From Bradyrhizobium sp. AZCC 1610 (GTDB taxonomy: Bacteria > Pseudomonadota > Alphaproteobacteria > Rhizobiales > Xanthobacteraceae): DNA of 64,000 nt. This document shows, in pieces, positions 8,764-16,344 of this stretch (position 1 is the first letter of the stretch; every line of letters starts with the position of its first letter). The stretch covers positions 5,799,001 to 5,863,000 of the forward strand of contig NZ_JAZHRR010000001.1 in the NCBI RefSeq assembly GCF_036924515.1, written 5' to 3'. A program made the position numbers and the translations under genes. The notes below the pieces were generated by a model that saw only the letters and a list, made by a program, of their open reading frames with translations, did no database searches and was not told where the DNA came from.

Positions 8764-9075
8764 ATGATGAAGATCGCTTTTGCCGTGGCGGCAGCCGCAG
8801 CTGTGCTGACGACTGCCCCGCTCGTTACTCCGGCCAAGGCCCAAGACGTCAAGCAAGGCGTCAAAATGGCCCAAGTCGGCGTCGATGTTCAGGTCGGGCG
8901 GGACCGCGACGACCGTTATTATAGGGACCGTCGCCGGTACGACTCCGACACTACAGTTGGCGTCGGCCCAGGCGGTGTCACCGTCGGCCCGCGACAACGC
9001 TGCCACTGGGAAACTAGGACGATTGAACGGGACGACGGCCGCAGGATCACGCGCAGGGAGCGCGTCTGCGACTGA
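8764..9075 (+). CDS. Small secreted basic protein, unknown function
   Basis: A 103-residue protein behind a GGGAGG ribosome site; ATG 8764 or the adjacent ATG 8767 starts it. Residues 1-27 form a signal peptide (AFAVAAAAAVLTTAPLVTPAKAQ). The mature part is rich in Arg, Asp and Tyr (RDRDDRYYRDRRRYDSD) and ends with a short conserved-looking segment CHWETRTIERDDGRRITRRERVCD holding two cysteines. Such short RDR-rich exported proteins are common in Bradyrhizobium, but no function is known to me. Confidence 0.75.
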   Translation: MMKIAFAVAAAAAVLTTAPLVTPAKAQDVKQGVKMAQVGVDVQVGRDRDDRYYRDRRRYDSDTTVGVGPGGVTVGPRQRCHWETRTIERDDGRRITRRERVCD

Positions 9076-9109
9076 AGCCGCGAGCAACGCGACGTCTGCT
9101 TTCAGTGCC

Positions 9110-9208
9110 GTAGCCCGGATGGAGCCAAGCGCAATCCGGGGCCATCTCACAACACGGCCCGACTGATCCCGGATTTCGCTTCGCTCCATCCGGGCTACGG
9201 ACGATCAT
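9110..9208. repeat. Palindromic intergenic repeat (TAGCCCGGAT family)
   Basis: Arms GTAGCCCGGATGGAGC...GCAATCCGGG and CCCGGATTTCGC...GCTCCATCCGGGCTACGG face each other across a short centre. A related copy lies at 62337. It ends at the 3' side of the convergent YqeY gene. Confidence 0.8.
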
Positions 9209-9660
9209 CCCGTCAGCGCCGCCTTCACCATGCCGCTGGCCTTGCCGAAATCCATCTGCCCGGCGAATTTCGCGCGTAACACACCAATCACCTTGCCCAT
9301 GTCCTTCATGCCGGCAGCGCCGGTCTCGGCGATGGCGGCAGTGATCGCAGCCTTCATCTCTTCCTCCGACATCTGCTTGGGCAGATAGGCGGAGATCACC
9401 GCGATCTCCTCGCGCTCCTGCGCAGCCAATTCGGCGCGGCCGCCCTTGTCGTAAAGCTCGACCGATTCCTGGCGCTGCTTGATCATCTTTTGAAACACGC
9501 CGAGCAGGTCGGCGTCCGACAGCGGCGGCTTGCCCTCCCCGCGCGCGGCGATATCGGCGTTCTTGATGGTCGAATTGACCATGCGCAGCGTGGAGAGCTT
9601 GCGCTCGTCCTTGGCCCTCATCGCGTCTTTGACCGCATTGTTAATGTCGTCGCGCAGCAT
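9205..9660 (-). CDS. yqeY: GatB/YqeY domain protein
   Basis: A 151-residue soluble protein that matches YqeY along its whole length: MLRDDINNAVKDAMRAKDERKLSTLRMVNSTIKNADI at the start, the helical middle MIKQRQESVELYDKGGRAELAAQEREEIAVISAYLPKQM, and GVLRAKFAGQMDFGKASGMVKAAL at the end. YqeY resembles the tail domain of the GatB subunit of amidotransferase and is thought to bind tRNA or act in translation; the exact role is unsettled. It sits upstream of and divergent from carA's side, a common alphaproteobacterial arrangement (YqeY near carA). Confidence 0.93.
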   Translation of the reverse strand: MLRDDINNAVKDAMRAKDERKLSTLRMVNSTIKNADIAARGEGKPPLSDADLLGVFQKMIKQRQESVELYDKGGRAELAAQEREEIAVISAYLPKQMSEEEMKAAITAAIAETGAAGMKDMGKVIGVLRAKFAGQMDFGKASGMVKAALTG

Positions 9661-9741
9661 GGTTTCCTCGCTGAGAATGCAGAGAATTAGGTCTCGCCCA
9701 GAGACGCTCGGTTAATCCTCTCGGCCTATATAAGGACTGGC

Positions 9742-10122
9742 ATGAAGGTCGAAAAGCAGTTTGCTGCGCTGGTATTGTGTCTTGTGGTGCTTTGGGCAAG
9801 CCGTTTTGCCCCCCTTTCGTGCGAAGCTCTTGGCGATCATCGCATTGAAGCCGCACCGTCGTGGCTGGCGATCGCCGCTGCGGGCGTACTCCTGACCGTT
9901 TTTATGTATCCGCTCGCCTACGACGTGGTTTCTTTCCTGACATACCGGTTGGGTTGGAACGCAAACTTCGATCATCTTGAGGTCCATCCGGGCGACCCTC
10001 CTGCGCCGAACGCGCGGCCTATATCCCTGAAGACCAAACTGCTCCTGCTCTACCCGCTTGATCTTGCTGCCGTGATCGTCTTCCTGCTGCCTTGGTGGAC
10101 GAAAGTGGCCTACTGCGGCTAG
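9742..10122 (+). CDS. Hypothetical membrane protein
   Basis: A 126-residue protein with three hydrophobic segments: residues 8-22 (ALVLCLVVLWASRFA), 41-63 (SWLAIAAAGVLLTVFMYPLAYDVV) and 103-118 (LYPLDLAAVIVFLLPWW). The start ATG 9742 has no strong ribosome site. I recognise no family. It lies between yqeY (divergent) and carA (same strand, 147 bases downstream), and codon use is similar to its neighbours, which supports coding. Confidence 0.55.
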   Translation: MKVEKQFAALVLCLVVLWASRFAPLSCEALGDHRIEAAPSWLAIAAAGVLLTVFMYPLAYDVVSFLTYRLGWNANFDHLEVHPGDPPAPNARPISLKTKLLLLYPLDLAAVIVFLLPWWTKVAYCG

Positions 10123-10269
10123 GGGACCCGTTTCAGGCCGATTTGGCCCAAACCGGCTGGGGCCGGCAGAACCGGCTGTCAAATATGCGGCAAACGCATG
10201 TGAATCCCTTGCTTTTCTTGGCCTTCCGGCTTTGACGCGCGGGGTCGCTTGCGACTATGAAGTGCGCTC

Positions 10270-11460
10270 ATGACAACATCTGTAAACGCCTCAGCCTGGC
10301 CGGACCACAAACCGACCGCGCTCCTCGTGCTTGCCGACGGTACCGTGCTGGAGGGATTTGGCCTCGGCGCGGAAGGCCACGCCGTCGGCGAAGTCTGCTT
10401 CAACACCGCGATGACCGGTTATGAGGAGATCCTCACCGATCCCTCCTATGCCGGGCAGCTGATCACCTTCACCTTCCCGCATATCGGCAATGTCGGCACC
10501 AACGAGGAAGACATCGAGACGGTGAACATGGCGGCGACGCCAGGCGCGCGCGGCGTGATCCTGCGCACCGCCATCACCGATCCTTCGAACTACCGCGCCA
10601 CAAAGCATCTCGATCAGTGGCTGCGCGCCCGCGGCATCATCGGCCTTTCCGGCATCGACACCCGCGCGCTGACCGCGCTGATCCGCTCCAAGGGCATGCC
10701 GAACGCGGTCATAGCGCACTCGAAGAGCGGCGAATTCGACCTGCACGGGATGAAGGAGGAGGCGCGCGAATGGCCGGGCCTCGAAGGCATGGACCTGGTG
10801 CCGATGGTAACTTCCGGCCAGCGCTTCACCTGGGACGAGACGCCATGGGTCTGGGAAAAGGGTTTTGGCCGGCAGAGCGAGCCGGAGTTCAACGTGGTCG
10901 CGATCGACTACGGCATCAAGCGCAATATTTTGCGGCTGCTCGCCGGTGAAGGCTGCAAGGTCACGGTGGTGCCGGCAACGACGTCGGCCGAAGACATCCT
11001 GGCGATGAAGCCGGACGGCGTTTTCCTGAGCAACGGCCCGGGCGATCCGGCCGCGACCGGCAAATACGCCGTCCCGGTCATCCGTGAGGTGATCTCCTCG
11101 GGCACGCCGACCTTCGGCATCTGTCTCGGCCACCAGATGCTGGGCCTCGCCGTCGGCGCCAAGACCGTGAAGATGCATCAGGGCCATCACGGCGCCAATC
11201 ATCCGGTCAAGGACGAGACCACCGGCAAGGTTGAGATCACTTCCATGAACCACGGCTTTGCCGTGGACCAGGCGACGCTGCCGGAGGGCGCGACGCAGAC
11301 CCACATCTCGCTGTTCGACGGCTCCAATTGCGGCATCGAGCTCAAGGGCAAGCCGGTGTTCTCGGTGCAGTACCACCCCGAGGCCTCGCCGGGCCCGCGC
11401 GACTCGCACTATCTGTTCAAGCGGTTCGCCGATCTGATGCGGGCGAACAAGCGGGCGTAG
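10270..11460 (+). CDS. carA: Carbamoyl-phosphate synthase small subunit
   Basis: A 396-residue glutaminase subunit that hydrolyses glutamine and passes ammonia to CarB for carbamoyl phosphate, the precursor of arginine and pyrimidines. The N-terminal CPSase domain has ALLVLADGTVLEGFGLG and the typical FNTAMTGYEEILTDPSYAGQ. The class I amidotransferase domain has nucleophile C285 in GICLGHQ and H369/E371 in QYHPEASPGP, with SNGPGDP at 254-260. Length is standard. carB is not adjacent: it starts about 13.7 kb downstream, so the two subunits are made from separate transcripts. Confidence 0.98.
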   Translation: MTTSVNASAWPDHKPTALLVLADGTVLEGFGLGAEGHAVGEVCFNTAMTGYEEILTDPSYAGQLITFTFPHIGNVGTNEEDIETVNMAATPGARGVILRTAITDPSNYRATKHLDQWLRARGIIGLSGIDTRALTALIRSKGMPNAVIAHSKSGEFDLHGMKEEAREWPGLEGMDLVPMVTSGQRFTWDETPWVWEKGFGRQSEPEFNVVAIDYGIKRNILRLLAGEGCKVTVVPATTSAEDILAMKPDGVFLSNGPGDPAATGKYAVPVIREVISSGTPTFGICLGHQMLGLAVGAKTVKMHQGHHGANHPVKDETTGKVEITSMNHGFAVDQATLPEGATQTHISLFDGSNCGIELKGKPVFSVQYHPEASPGPRDSHYLFKRFADLMRANKRA

Positions 11461-11467
11461 GCCACAC

Positions 11468-11545
11468 TCGTCATTGCCGGGCTTGACCCGGCAATCCATC
11501 TTTTTGAAGAGTGATGGATGCCCGGATCAAGTCCGGGCATGACAC
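11468..11545. repeat. Palindromic intergenic repeat (GTCATTGCCGGGCTTGACCCGG family)
   Basis: Arms TCATTGCCGGGCTTGA and the facing TCAAGTCCGGGCATGA flank nested ATCCATC / GATGGAT arms. The long hairpin follows directly after the carA stop codon and may serve as its transcript end. Confidence 0.75.
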
Positions 11546-11608
11546 CTGATATGTATCGAAGGCACTGGCTTAATCCCACCTGATTTAGTATGATGACCAT
11601 CATAGTTC

Positions 11609-11890
11609 GTGGCAGGAACCAACCCCATACGCGACAAACCCGCCCCTGATATCGAGTACGGCGTGACGCCGACGCATGTTATGGCGTCGATGTCGGGCCT
11701 CGATTTCGTCCGCGCCATCTTTGACGGCAGATTGCCGGCGCCGCCGATCATGCAGAACGTGGAGCCGTTCGATTCCACCGCCGAGACCGGCCACGCCACC
11801 GCGGAGGCGCGCATTACCGATGCCAAGGGCCGGCTGCTCGCGCATGCGACGACGACGTGTCTGGTTTTCGAGATTCCAAAGGGAACGTGA
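11609..11890 (+). pseudogene. PaaI-family hotdog thioesterase with internal deletion
   Basis: A 93-codon frame from GTG 11609. Its start, YGVTPTHVMASMSGLDFVRAIFDGRLPAPPI, matches the N-terminus of Bradyrhizobium PaaI-type acyl-CoA thioesterases. It then jumps to ATAEARITDAKGRLLAHATTTCLVFEIP, which is the C-terminal strand of the same family. The central part, which holds the hotdog helix and the active-site HGG region and is normally about 80 residues, is absent. The frame is kept, so a short product could still be made, but it cannot form the catalytic fold. Probably a deletion derivative of a thioesterase gene. Confidence 0.7.
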
Positions 11891-11914
11891 GGCGCTGGCT
11901 TTGGTTTGATCTTG

Positions 11915-11995
11915 TAGGGTGGGCAAAGCGAAGCGTGCCCACCATTGCTTGCGGAGTGCTTGGTGGTGGGCACGCTTCGCTTTGCCCACCCTACG
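11915..11995. repeat. Palindromic intergenic repeat (TAGGGTGGGCAAAGCGAAGCG family)
   Basis: Long inverted arms: GTAGGGTGGGCAAAGCGAAG then CGTGCCCACCA, facing TGGTGGGCACG then CTTCGCTTTGCCCACCCTAC. It ends 17 bases before the start of the cupin gene, so the hairpin would lie in its mRNA leader. Confidence 0.85.
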
Positions 11996-12011
11996 ATTTC
12001 GGAGGAAGCCC

Positions 12012-12545
12012 ATGTCCGTCGTCAGCGCCGATATCGAACCGCTCACCTTCATCTTCGAGGACGATGGCCTGGTGCCCAACAACCCGATGCCGTTCCTGGT
12101 CTACAAGGGCGCGGTCGACGTTGCGAACGATCACCCCGAAAAGACCGTCGAGGGACTGTTCGGCGCCAATGGCTGGGGCGCGATGTGGCGCAACGGCGTC
12201 TACGATTATCTGCACTACCATTCGACCGTGCATGAGGCGCTCGGCGTCGCCCGTGGACATGCGCGTGTGCAGTTCGGCGGTGACCACGGCAAGGCGCTGG
12301 AAATTTCCGCCGGCGACGTCGCAATCCTGCCCGCGGGGACCGGCCACCAGTTGATCTCGGCAAGCGTTGATTTCTGCGTGGTCGGCGCCTATCCGCCGGG
12401 ACCGCCGATGCAGATCACGCGGCCGACGCCGGAGAACCATGCGAAGGCGCTGAAGACCATCCCGCAAGTGAAGCCACCGAAGACCGATCCGGTGCGGGGA
12501 GAAGATGGCCCGCTGGTCCGGCTATGGAAGGGCAGCGCGGCTTAG
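12012..12545 (+). CDS. Cupin-domain protein (YjlB-like)
   Basis: A 177-residue protein starting at ATG 12012 behind a strong GGAGGAA site. The frame extends upstream through a palindromic repeat, which is not coding. The opening FIFEDDGLVPNNPMPFLVYKGAV resembles the YjlB group. A single cupin barrel follows: HYHSTVHEALGVARGHARVQFGG gives the first metal-ligand motif (H-x-H...E), and GDVAILPAGTGHQL the second. Metal binding is likely; the substrate is unknown. The palindromic repeat in the leader may influence expression. Confidence 0.88.
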   Translation: MSVVSADIEPLTFIFEDDGLVPNNPMPFLVYKGAVDVANDHPEKTVEGLFGANGWGAMWRNGVYDYLHYHSTVHEALGVARGHARVQFGGDHGKALEISAGDVAILPAGTGHQLISASVDFCVVGAYPPGPPMQITRPTPENHAKALKTIPQVKPPKTDPVRGEDGPLVRLWKGSAA

Positions 12546-12558
12546 ACGAATGCGCCCG

Positions 12559-12798
12559 TCATTTGGGGGGCCGCAATTCGCCCTTGATCCAGCCAACGGC
12601 GCTGGATTCGAGTGGATCGTACGCCACCGTCCTGGTTTCGGTGTGGCCGCATTTTGGACATTCGAACGTACGTTGCTCCAGGCCTTCCGACCCATCCGAG
12701 ACGGCAGAGGTGATCATCCGCGCCTCACAATCGGGGCAACGCGGGCGCATCGGCAAAAGCTCTGGAGGGGGTTTTTCCGGGGCTAGCATGACATTCAC
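12559..12798 (-). CDS. Small zinc-ribbon protein
   Basis: A 79-residue protein with two CxxC knuckles, CPDC (about residue 21) and CPKC (about residue 48), separated by about 25 residues, giving a probable four-cysteine zinc ribbon. The sequence MRPRCPDCEARMITSA and FECPKCGHTETRTVAYDPLES is of a type widespread in Bradyrhizobium as a short hypothetical protein. Function unknown; nucleic acid or protein binding is possible. It is convergent with the cupin gene (13-base gap). An internal ATG (MRPRCPDC) could also serve as start. Confidence 0.8.
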   Translation of the reverse strand: MNVMLAPEKPPPELLPMRPRCPDCEARMITSAVSDGSEGLEQRTFECPKCGHTETRTVAYDPLESSAVGWIKGELRPPK

Positions 12799-12884
12799 CA
12801 GCGTTGGGTTGAACCTGTCGGCGGTTTAGCACTCCGCGTGCCGACAGCCATTCACAAAGCCTTAACTAACTAGTGAAAACGCCA

Positions 12885-12958
12885 TTCGATCCGTCCAATA
12901 CCCGACACTTGGCATAGTGGCTGCAAATATATCCGCTGAAGTGTCCGATACCCGACTA
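12885..12958. repeat. Imperfect direct repeat upstream of the Crp/Fnr gene
   Basis: CGATCCGTCCAATACCCGAC and TGTCCGATACCCGAC lie about 60 bases apart in the 250-base gap before the Crp/Fnr gene. They could be regulator half sites, but no regulator can be named. I see nothing else in this gap. Confidence 0.35.
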
Positions 12959-13085
12959 TCAGTCCCGAATTAATTAGCTATTGCCGTTACTTGCGCCCAC
13001 TGTGGGTCTATCGCCGGATTACAGTCCTAGGCATCGGTGACAGAGAGAGTTGAAGCTCCCGCCTATCTTCGCGCTGGAGCTCCTC

Positions 13086-13784
13086 GTGGCCGCTGAAAAT
13101 CACCTCCTGAGTAAGCTGGATGCTTCAGCGCTGGCCCTGCTGAAACCGCACATGCGGACGATTGCGGTCGAACATGGCGAACTGCTCCACGGCTCCTCGT
13201 TGGATATCGAGTTCGCCTATTTCCCGCGCTCCTGCATTATTTCCGTCCTCGCCAGCACCGAGCAGGGCGGGACCGCCGAGACCTCCATCGTCGGTCGCGA
13301 GGGCATGATCGGATCCTCCTCCATCCACGGCATCACGACGTCGTTCGCGGATGCGATCGTGCAGGTCGCCGGCGAAGCCGTCCGCATCCCTGCCGCGGAA
13401 GTTCATCGGGTCGGACGGGAGAACGAAAGCTTTCGAAAGACCGTTGCGCTGTTCGATCTCTCCTTGCTGGCACAGTCGCAGCAATCGACCGCCTGCCAGG
13501 CGCTGCACCAGGTGGAAAACCGGGCGGCGCGCTGGCTCCTGCAGTGCCGGAAGCGGCTGGGCAGCAACGACATCCGCCTGACCCAGGAGTTCTTCGGGCA
13601 GATGCTCGGGGTTCAGCGCACCACCATCAACCTGGTCGAGCGCACCCTGCAGAATGCCGGTCTCATTCAGATCGGCCGCGGCCGCATTTCCATCCTCGAT
13701 ACCGAGGGGCTGCACGCCGTCTCCTGCGACTGTTACGAGCGCATCGAACGGCGGTATGAGGAGCTGCTCGGCCCGCTTGACTAG
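13086..13784 (+). CDS. Crp/Fnr-family transcriptional regulator
   Basis: A regulator of about 232 residues. I chose GTG 13086 (VAAENHLLSKLDASALALL), which follows GGAGC; a TTG at 13050 in the same frame behind GAGAG is possible. The N-terminal part is a cNMP-binding-like barrel without the CRP cAMP contacts and without FNR iron-sulfur cysteines (only scattered Cys). The C-terminal HTH_Crp reads IRLTQEFFGQMLGVQRTTINLVERTLQNAGLIQIGRGRI. This subgroup (ending CYERIERRYEELLG) is abundant in Bradyrhizobium and its signals are unknown. It ends convergently against a small gene with a 4-base overlap. Confidence 0.9.
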   Translation: MAAENHLLSKLDASALALLKPHMRTIAVEHGELLHGSSLDIEFAYFPRSCIISVLASTEQGGTAETSIVGREGMIGSSSIHGITTSFADAIVQVAGEAVRIPAAEVHRVGRENESFRKTVALFDLSLLAQSQQSTACQALHQVENRAARWLLQCRKRLGSNDIRLTQEFFGQMLGVQRTTINLVERTLQNAGLIQIGRGRISILDTEGLHAVSCDCYERIERRYEELLGPLD

Positions 13785-14047
13785 ACGCCGGGCGCGGGCT
13801 CGCCGGAAGACAGCCGCATCGCGGCGACCCGGGCGACGAAAAGCCCGATGACAAGATTTGCCCGTTCAGTCTCCAGCTTGTCGCGGATCGGTCCGATCGG
13901 CTCGGTCGCGCACATGGTCTTGATGCAATCGAGGGTGCGGGACAATGAATCGACCACCGCCAGTATCGGTTCGATGGATGGCGGCGCCGCCAGCGGCTCC
14001 GACACCGCTTCAGGCTTCGGGCCACGAAATTCAATTACTTTCTGCAT
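13781..14047 (-). CDS. Small hypothetical protein
   Basis: An 88-residue protein starting MQKVIEFRGPKPEAVSEPL. The middle is helical: ILAVVDSLSRTLDCIKTMCATEPIGPIRDKLETERANLVIGLFVARVAAMRLSSG. No signal peptide or clear membrane segment. Its stop overlaps the convergent Crp/Fnr gene stop by a few bases. Codon structure is good and the protein is of a type I associate with Bradyrhizobiaceae, but no function is known. Confidence 0.65.
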   Translation of the reverse strand: MQKVIEFRGPKPEAVSEPLAAPPSIEPILAVVDSLSRTLDCIKTMCATEPIGPIRDKLETERANLVIGLFVARVAAMRLSSGEPAPGV

Positions 14048-14243
14048 CGCTCAATTTCCAAATTAGAACAGCCAGTAACACATGGCCCGGTTGCACCCGC
14101 ATCATCCTGCACGGGCTCATCGGGCGGCTTTCATCATAGCCAAGCCCTCCGCAGGCTCGCTTAAATTGATTATCGGAATCTTGCAGCACAATCTAAAGAC
14201 GCGCGCTTTTTCACGCATCCTGACCATTTTGCGTCTGGCCCGG

Positions 14244-15353
14244 CTAGAGATATGCCGTGTAGGAATTCACCCACACCAGAATGGACGCCAGAAGACCGAT
14301 CACGCCCGCGTTGCCGGCAAAGGCGGTGGCGCTGCCGGACATCCCCAGCCGGAGCTGGTCGCGGCTCATCCCGTCGGGTATCGATATGACAGCCGGAAAC
14401 ACCGTCGCACCGCCGAGCGCAGTGGTGCGCGCGAGCGTTCCCGACACCGCGACCTGCCCCTGACCGATGCCCTTCGGAATAGCCGTGATCTTCGCGTGAT
14501 AGATGCGGCCCGGAACGTTGTCGAAAACGATATCGACGGGCGCGCCTTCCTTGATGGTCTGAAAGCCGTTCTGCGAAAACATTCCGACCAGCGTGATCTC
14601 GTTCTCGATGATGAACGACATCGCCGAGCGCGCCTGCAGCGCCCTGTCGCCAACCGCCAAAGCGACGACGGTGACGTAGCCATCGGCAGGCGCGCGGACG
14701 GCCGTCTGCGACAATTCCCATTTTGCGTTGTCGAGTTGCGCCTGAAGCTGCGCGACCGTGGTATTGACGCCGCCGATCTCGGAATCCAGCGCGAGCTTGG
14801 CGCTCTGCTGCGCCGCCTTGGCCGCAACCAGCTGCGCCGACACCGTCTCGTACTGGACTTGCTTATCCTGCTCCTGAAATTCCGTGTTTGCCATATCCGC
14901 TGCAAGCGTCTGGATGTCGGCAAGGCGCTTTTTGTTGTAGGCGACCTGTGCAGTGAGCCCCGCAACATTCGCGGTCGCCTGATCGTAATTCGATTTCAGG
15001 ATCTCGACCTGCTGCTTTGCGCCGGCGAGCGAGGCTTGCAACTGCGTGACCTTGTACTGAAACGGCGCCGGGTCGATTTGAAACAGCACGTCGTTGGCCT
15101 TCACCGGCACGTTCGGCTTGACCGGGATCGCGACAATTTGTCCTGTCACATTCGGCGTCACTTCCACCACGCGGCCGGTCACCGTCACGCGCCCCGACGG
15201 GGTGAGATAGTTAAAAAGCGCCAGAAATGTCGCCAGAATGAACGCCCCGATGATGATCGAGACCGTCCCCGACAGCCAGCCCCAGCGAACAAGCTTGAAC
15301 TTCGAGAATACCGCCCACATCGCAGCCACGTAGAGGCACAGGATAATAACCAT
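14244..15353 (-). CDS. HlyD-family membrane fusion protein
   Basis: A 369-residue periplasmic adaptor. Residues 1-50 carry two hydrophobic segments (MVIILCLYVAAMWAVF and GTVSIIIGAFILATFLALF). The lipoyl/barrel-sandwich half VTPNVTGQIVAIPVKPNVPVKANDVLFQIDP is followed by a long coiled coil (about residues 95-215, LQASLAGAKQQVEILKSNYDQA...), then the returning APADGYVTVVALAVGDRA. This is the EmrA/YiaV-like type. Such proteins bridge an inner-membrane pump to the outer membrane, but no pump gene or DUF3302 partner is adjacent. It is divergent from the secreted-protein/DUF1254 cluster. Confidence 0.9.
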   Translation of the reverse strand: MVIILCLYVAAMWAVFSKFKLVRWGWLSGTVSIIIGAFILATFLALFNYLTPSGRVTVTGRVVEVTPNVTGQIVAIPVKPNVPVKANDVLFQIDPAPFQYKVTQLQASLAGAKQQVEILKSNYDQATANVAGLTAQVAYNKKRLADIQTLAADMANTEFQEQDKQVQYETVSAQLVAAKAAQQSAKLALDSEIGGVNTTVAQLQAQLDNAKWELSQTAVRAPADGYVTVVALAVGDRALQARSAMSFIIENEITLVGMFSQNGFQTIKEGAPVDIVFDNVPGRIYHAKITAIPKGIGQGQVAVSGTLARTTALGGATVFPAVISIPDGMSRDQLRLGMSGSATAFAGNAGVIGLLASILVWVNSYTAYL

Positions 15354-15583
15354 GGCGCGGCCCCGTCATTCGCTGATGCCAAATCTCTTTAATAGGACGT
15401 TCGCGGCGCCGCGCTATGCAAAATCGGCACGGCGTATGCATCGCCTTCCGTGCCATTATTTTTCGTTTGGCTGGTTTTTGCATAGCCGCTGCCATGAAGC
15501 GTTTCCATAGTTGCCGCCAAGCGTGACCTGCCACGCAGATCATTCGATCGGCAGCCACCAGGGTTGCAACAGGAGACGCAAAC

Positions 15584-16252
15584 ATGAATTGTGCAAGACT
15601 GGTTCAGGTTGCGGGACTGCTCGTCGTGACGGCGTTGGTCAGCCCGGCAGCAGCATTCGCTCAAACTGCTGCGGCGCCATCATCCATGAAGACGATCGGC
15701 ACGCCTTCCGCGGCAGCCAAGCCCGAGATCGTACCCTCGCTGTTCGTGCTCAACTCCCGCGGCGCGACGTGGCAGGGCGACACTCTCACTTTGACCGGCG
15801 TAACACCCAGCGCGATCATATTTGCCGACCGTCCGGTGCGATCCGCCGGCCACCAGCCCACGGCCGACGTGATCGCGGAATGGGGATCGGGCGACGACAG
15901 TTTTGCCAAGAACCCGCCGAACGCAACCTTGTCCGTGTTCGGCAAGGACGGTTTAGTGAAGGACGCCGTCGTCGTGCTGAAAAACCCGAAGCTCGAAGGC
16001 GACAAGCTGACGTTCAACGTTCAGACCCTCGAGGGAGATATCACCGGCGCGGACGGCGGGGCCGCACTCTTTATCGATATCATCGGCCGGCCGTTCACGC
16101 CGATGTCGTTTGCCGGTGTCGCCCGCCGTTCGGCATTTCGCGGCGCCATGTATGCCGGCGCCGCTGGCGCCGCCGCATATGGAGCGGCTGCGTACTACCA
16201 CCCCTACGCCCGTCCGGCCTGCGGCTATTATCCTTATCCGCCCTGTTACTGA
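15584..16252 (+). CDS. Secreted hypothetical protein heading the DUF1254 cluster
   Basis: A 222-residue exported protein with signal peptide MNCARLVQVAGLLVVTALVSPAAAFAQ. The mature part has beta-type segments (GATWQGDTLTLTGVTPSAIIFADRPVR, DVIAEWGSGDDSFAKNPPNATLSVFG, DAVVVLKNPKLEGDKLTFNVQTLEG). It ends in an Ala/Gly-rich segment and a Tyr/Pro/Cys tail (ACGYYPYPPCY). The middle resembles a family of secreted proteins sometimes annotated as outer-membrane or allergen-like in alphaproteobacteria, but I cannot name a domain. It precedes four DUF1254 genes, with a strong hairpin between. Confidence 0.8.
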   Translation: MNCARLVQVAGLLVVTALVSPAAAFAQTAAAPSSMKTIGTPSAAAKPEIVPSLFVLNSRGATWQGDTLTLTGVTPSAIIFADRPVRSAGHQPTADVIAEWGSGDDSFAKNPPNATLSVFGKDGLVKDAVVVLKNPKLEGDKLTFNVQTLEGDITGADGGAALFIDIIGRPFTPMSFAGVARRSAFRGAMYAGAAGAAAYGAAAYYHPYARPACGYYPYPPCY

Positions 16253-16263
16253 AGCGAATGAAC

Positions 16264-16291
16264 ACACGGGGAAGCGCTCGCTTCCCCGTGT
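16264..16291 (+). other. Intercistronic hairpin
   Basis: Perfect 11-base arms ACACGGGGAAG / CTTCCCCGTGT with loop CGCTCG, between the secreted-protein gene and the first DUF1254 gene. There is no T tract, so it may be an mRNA-stabilising or processing element rather than an intrinsic terminator. Confidence 0.65.
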
Positions 16292-16344
16292 TCCATCGAC
16301 TCCGCTTTCCATCGCGATCGAATGTCCTCAGAAAGGAATTCGCT

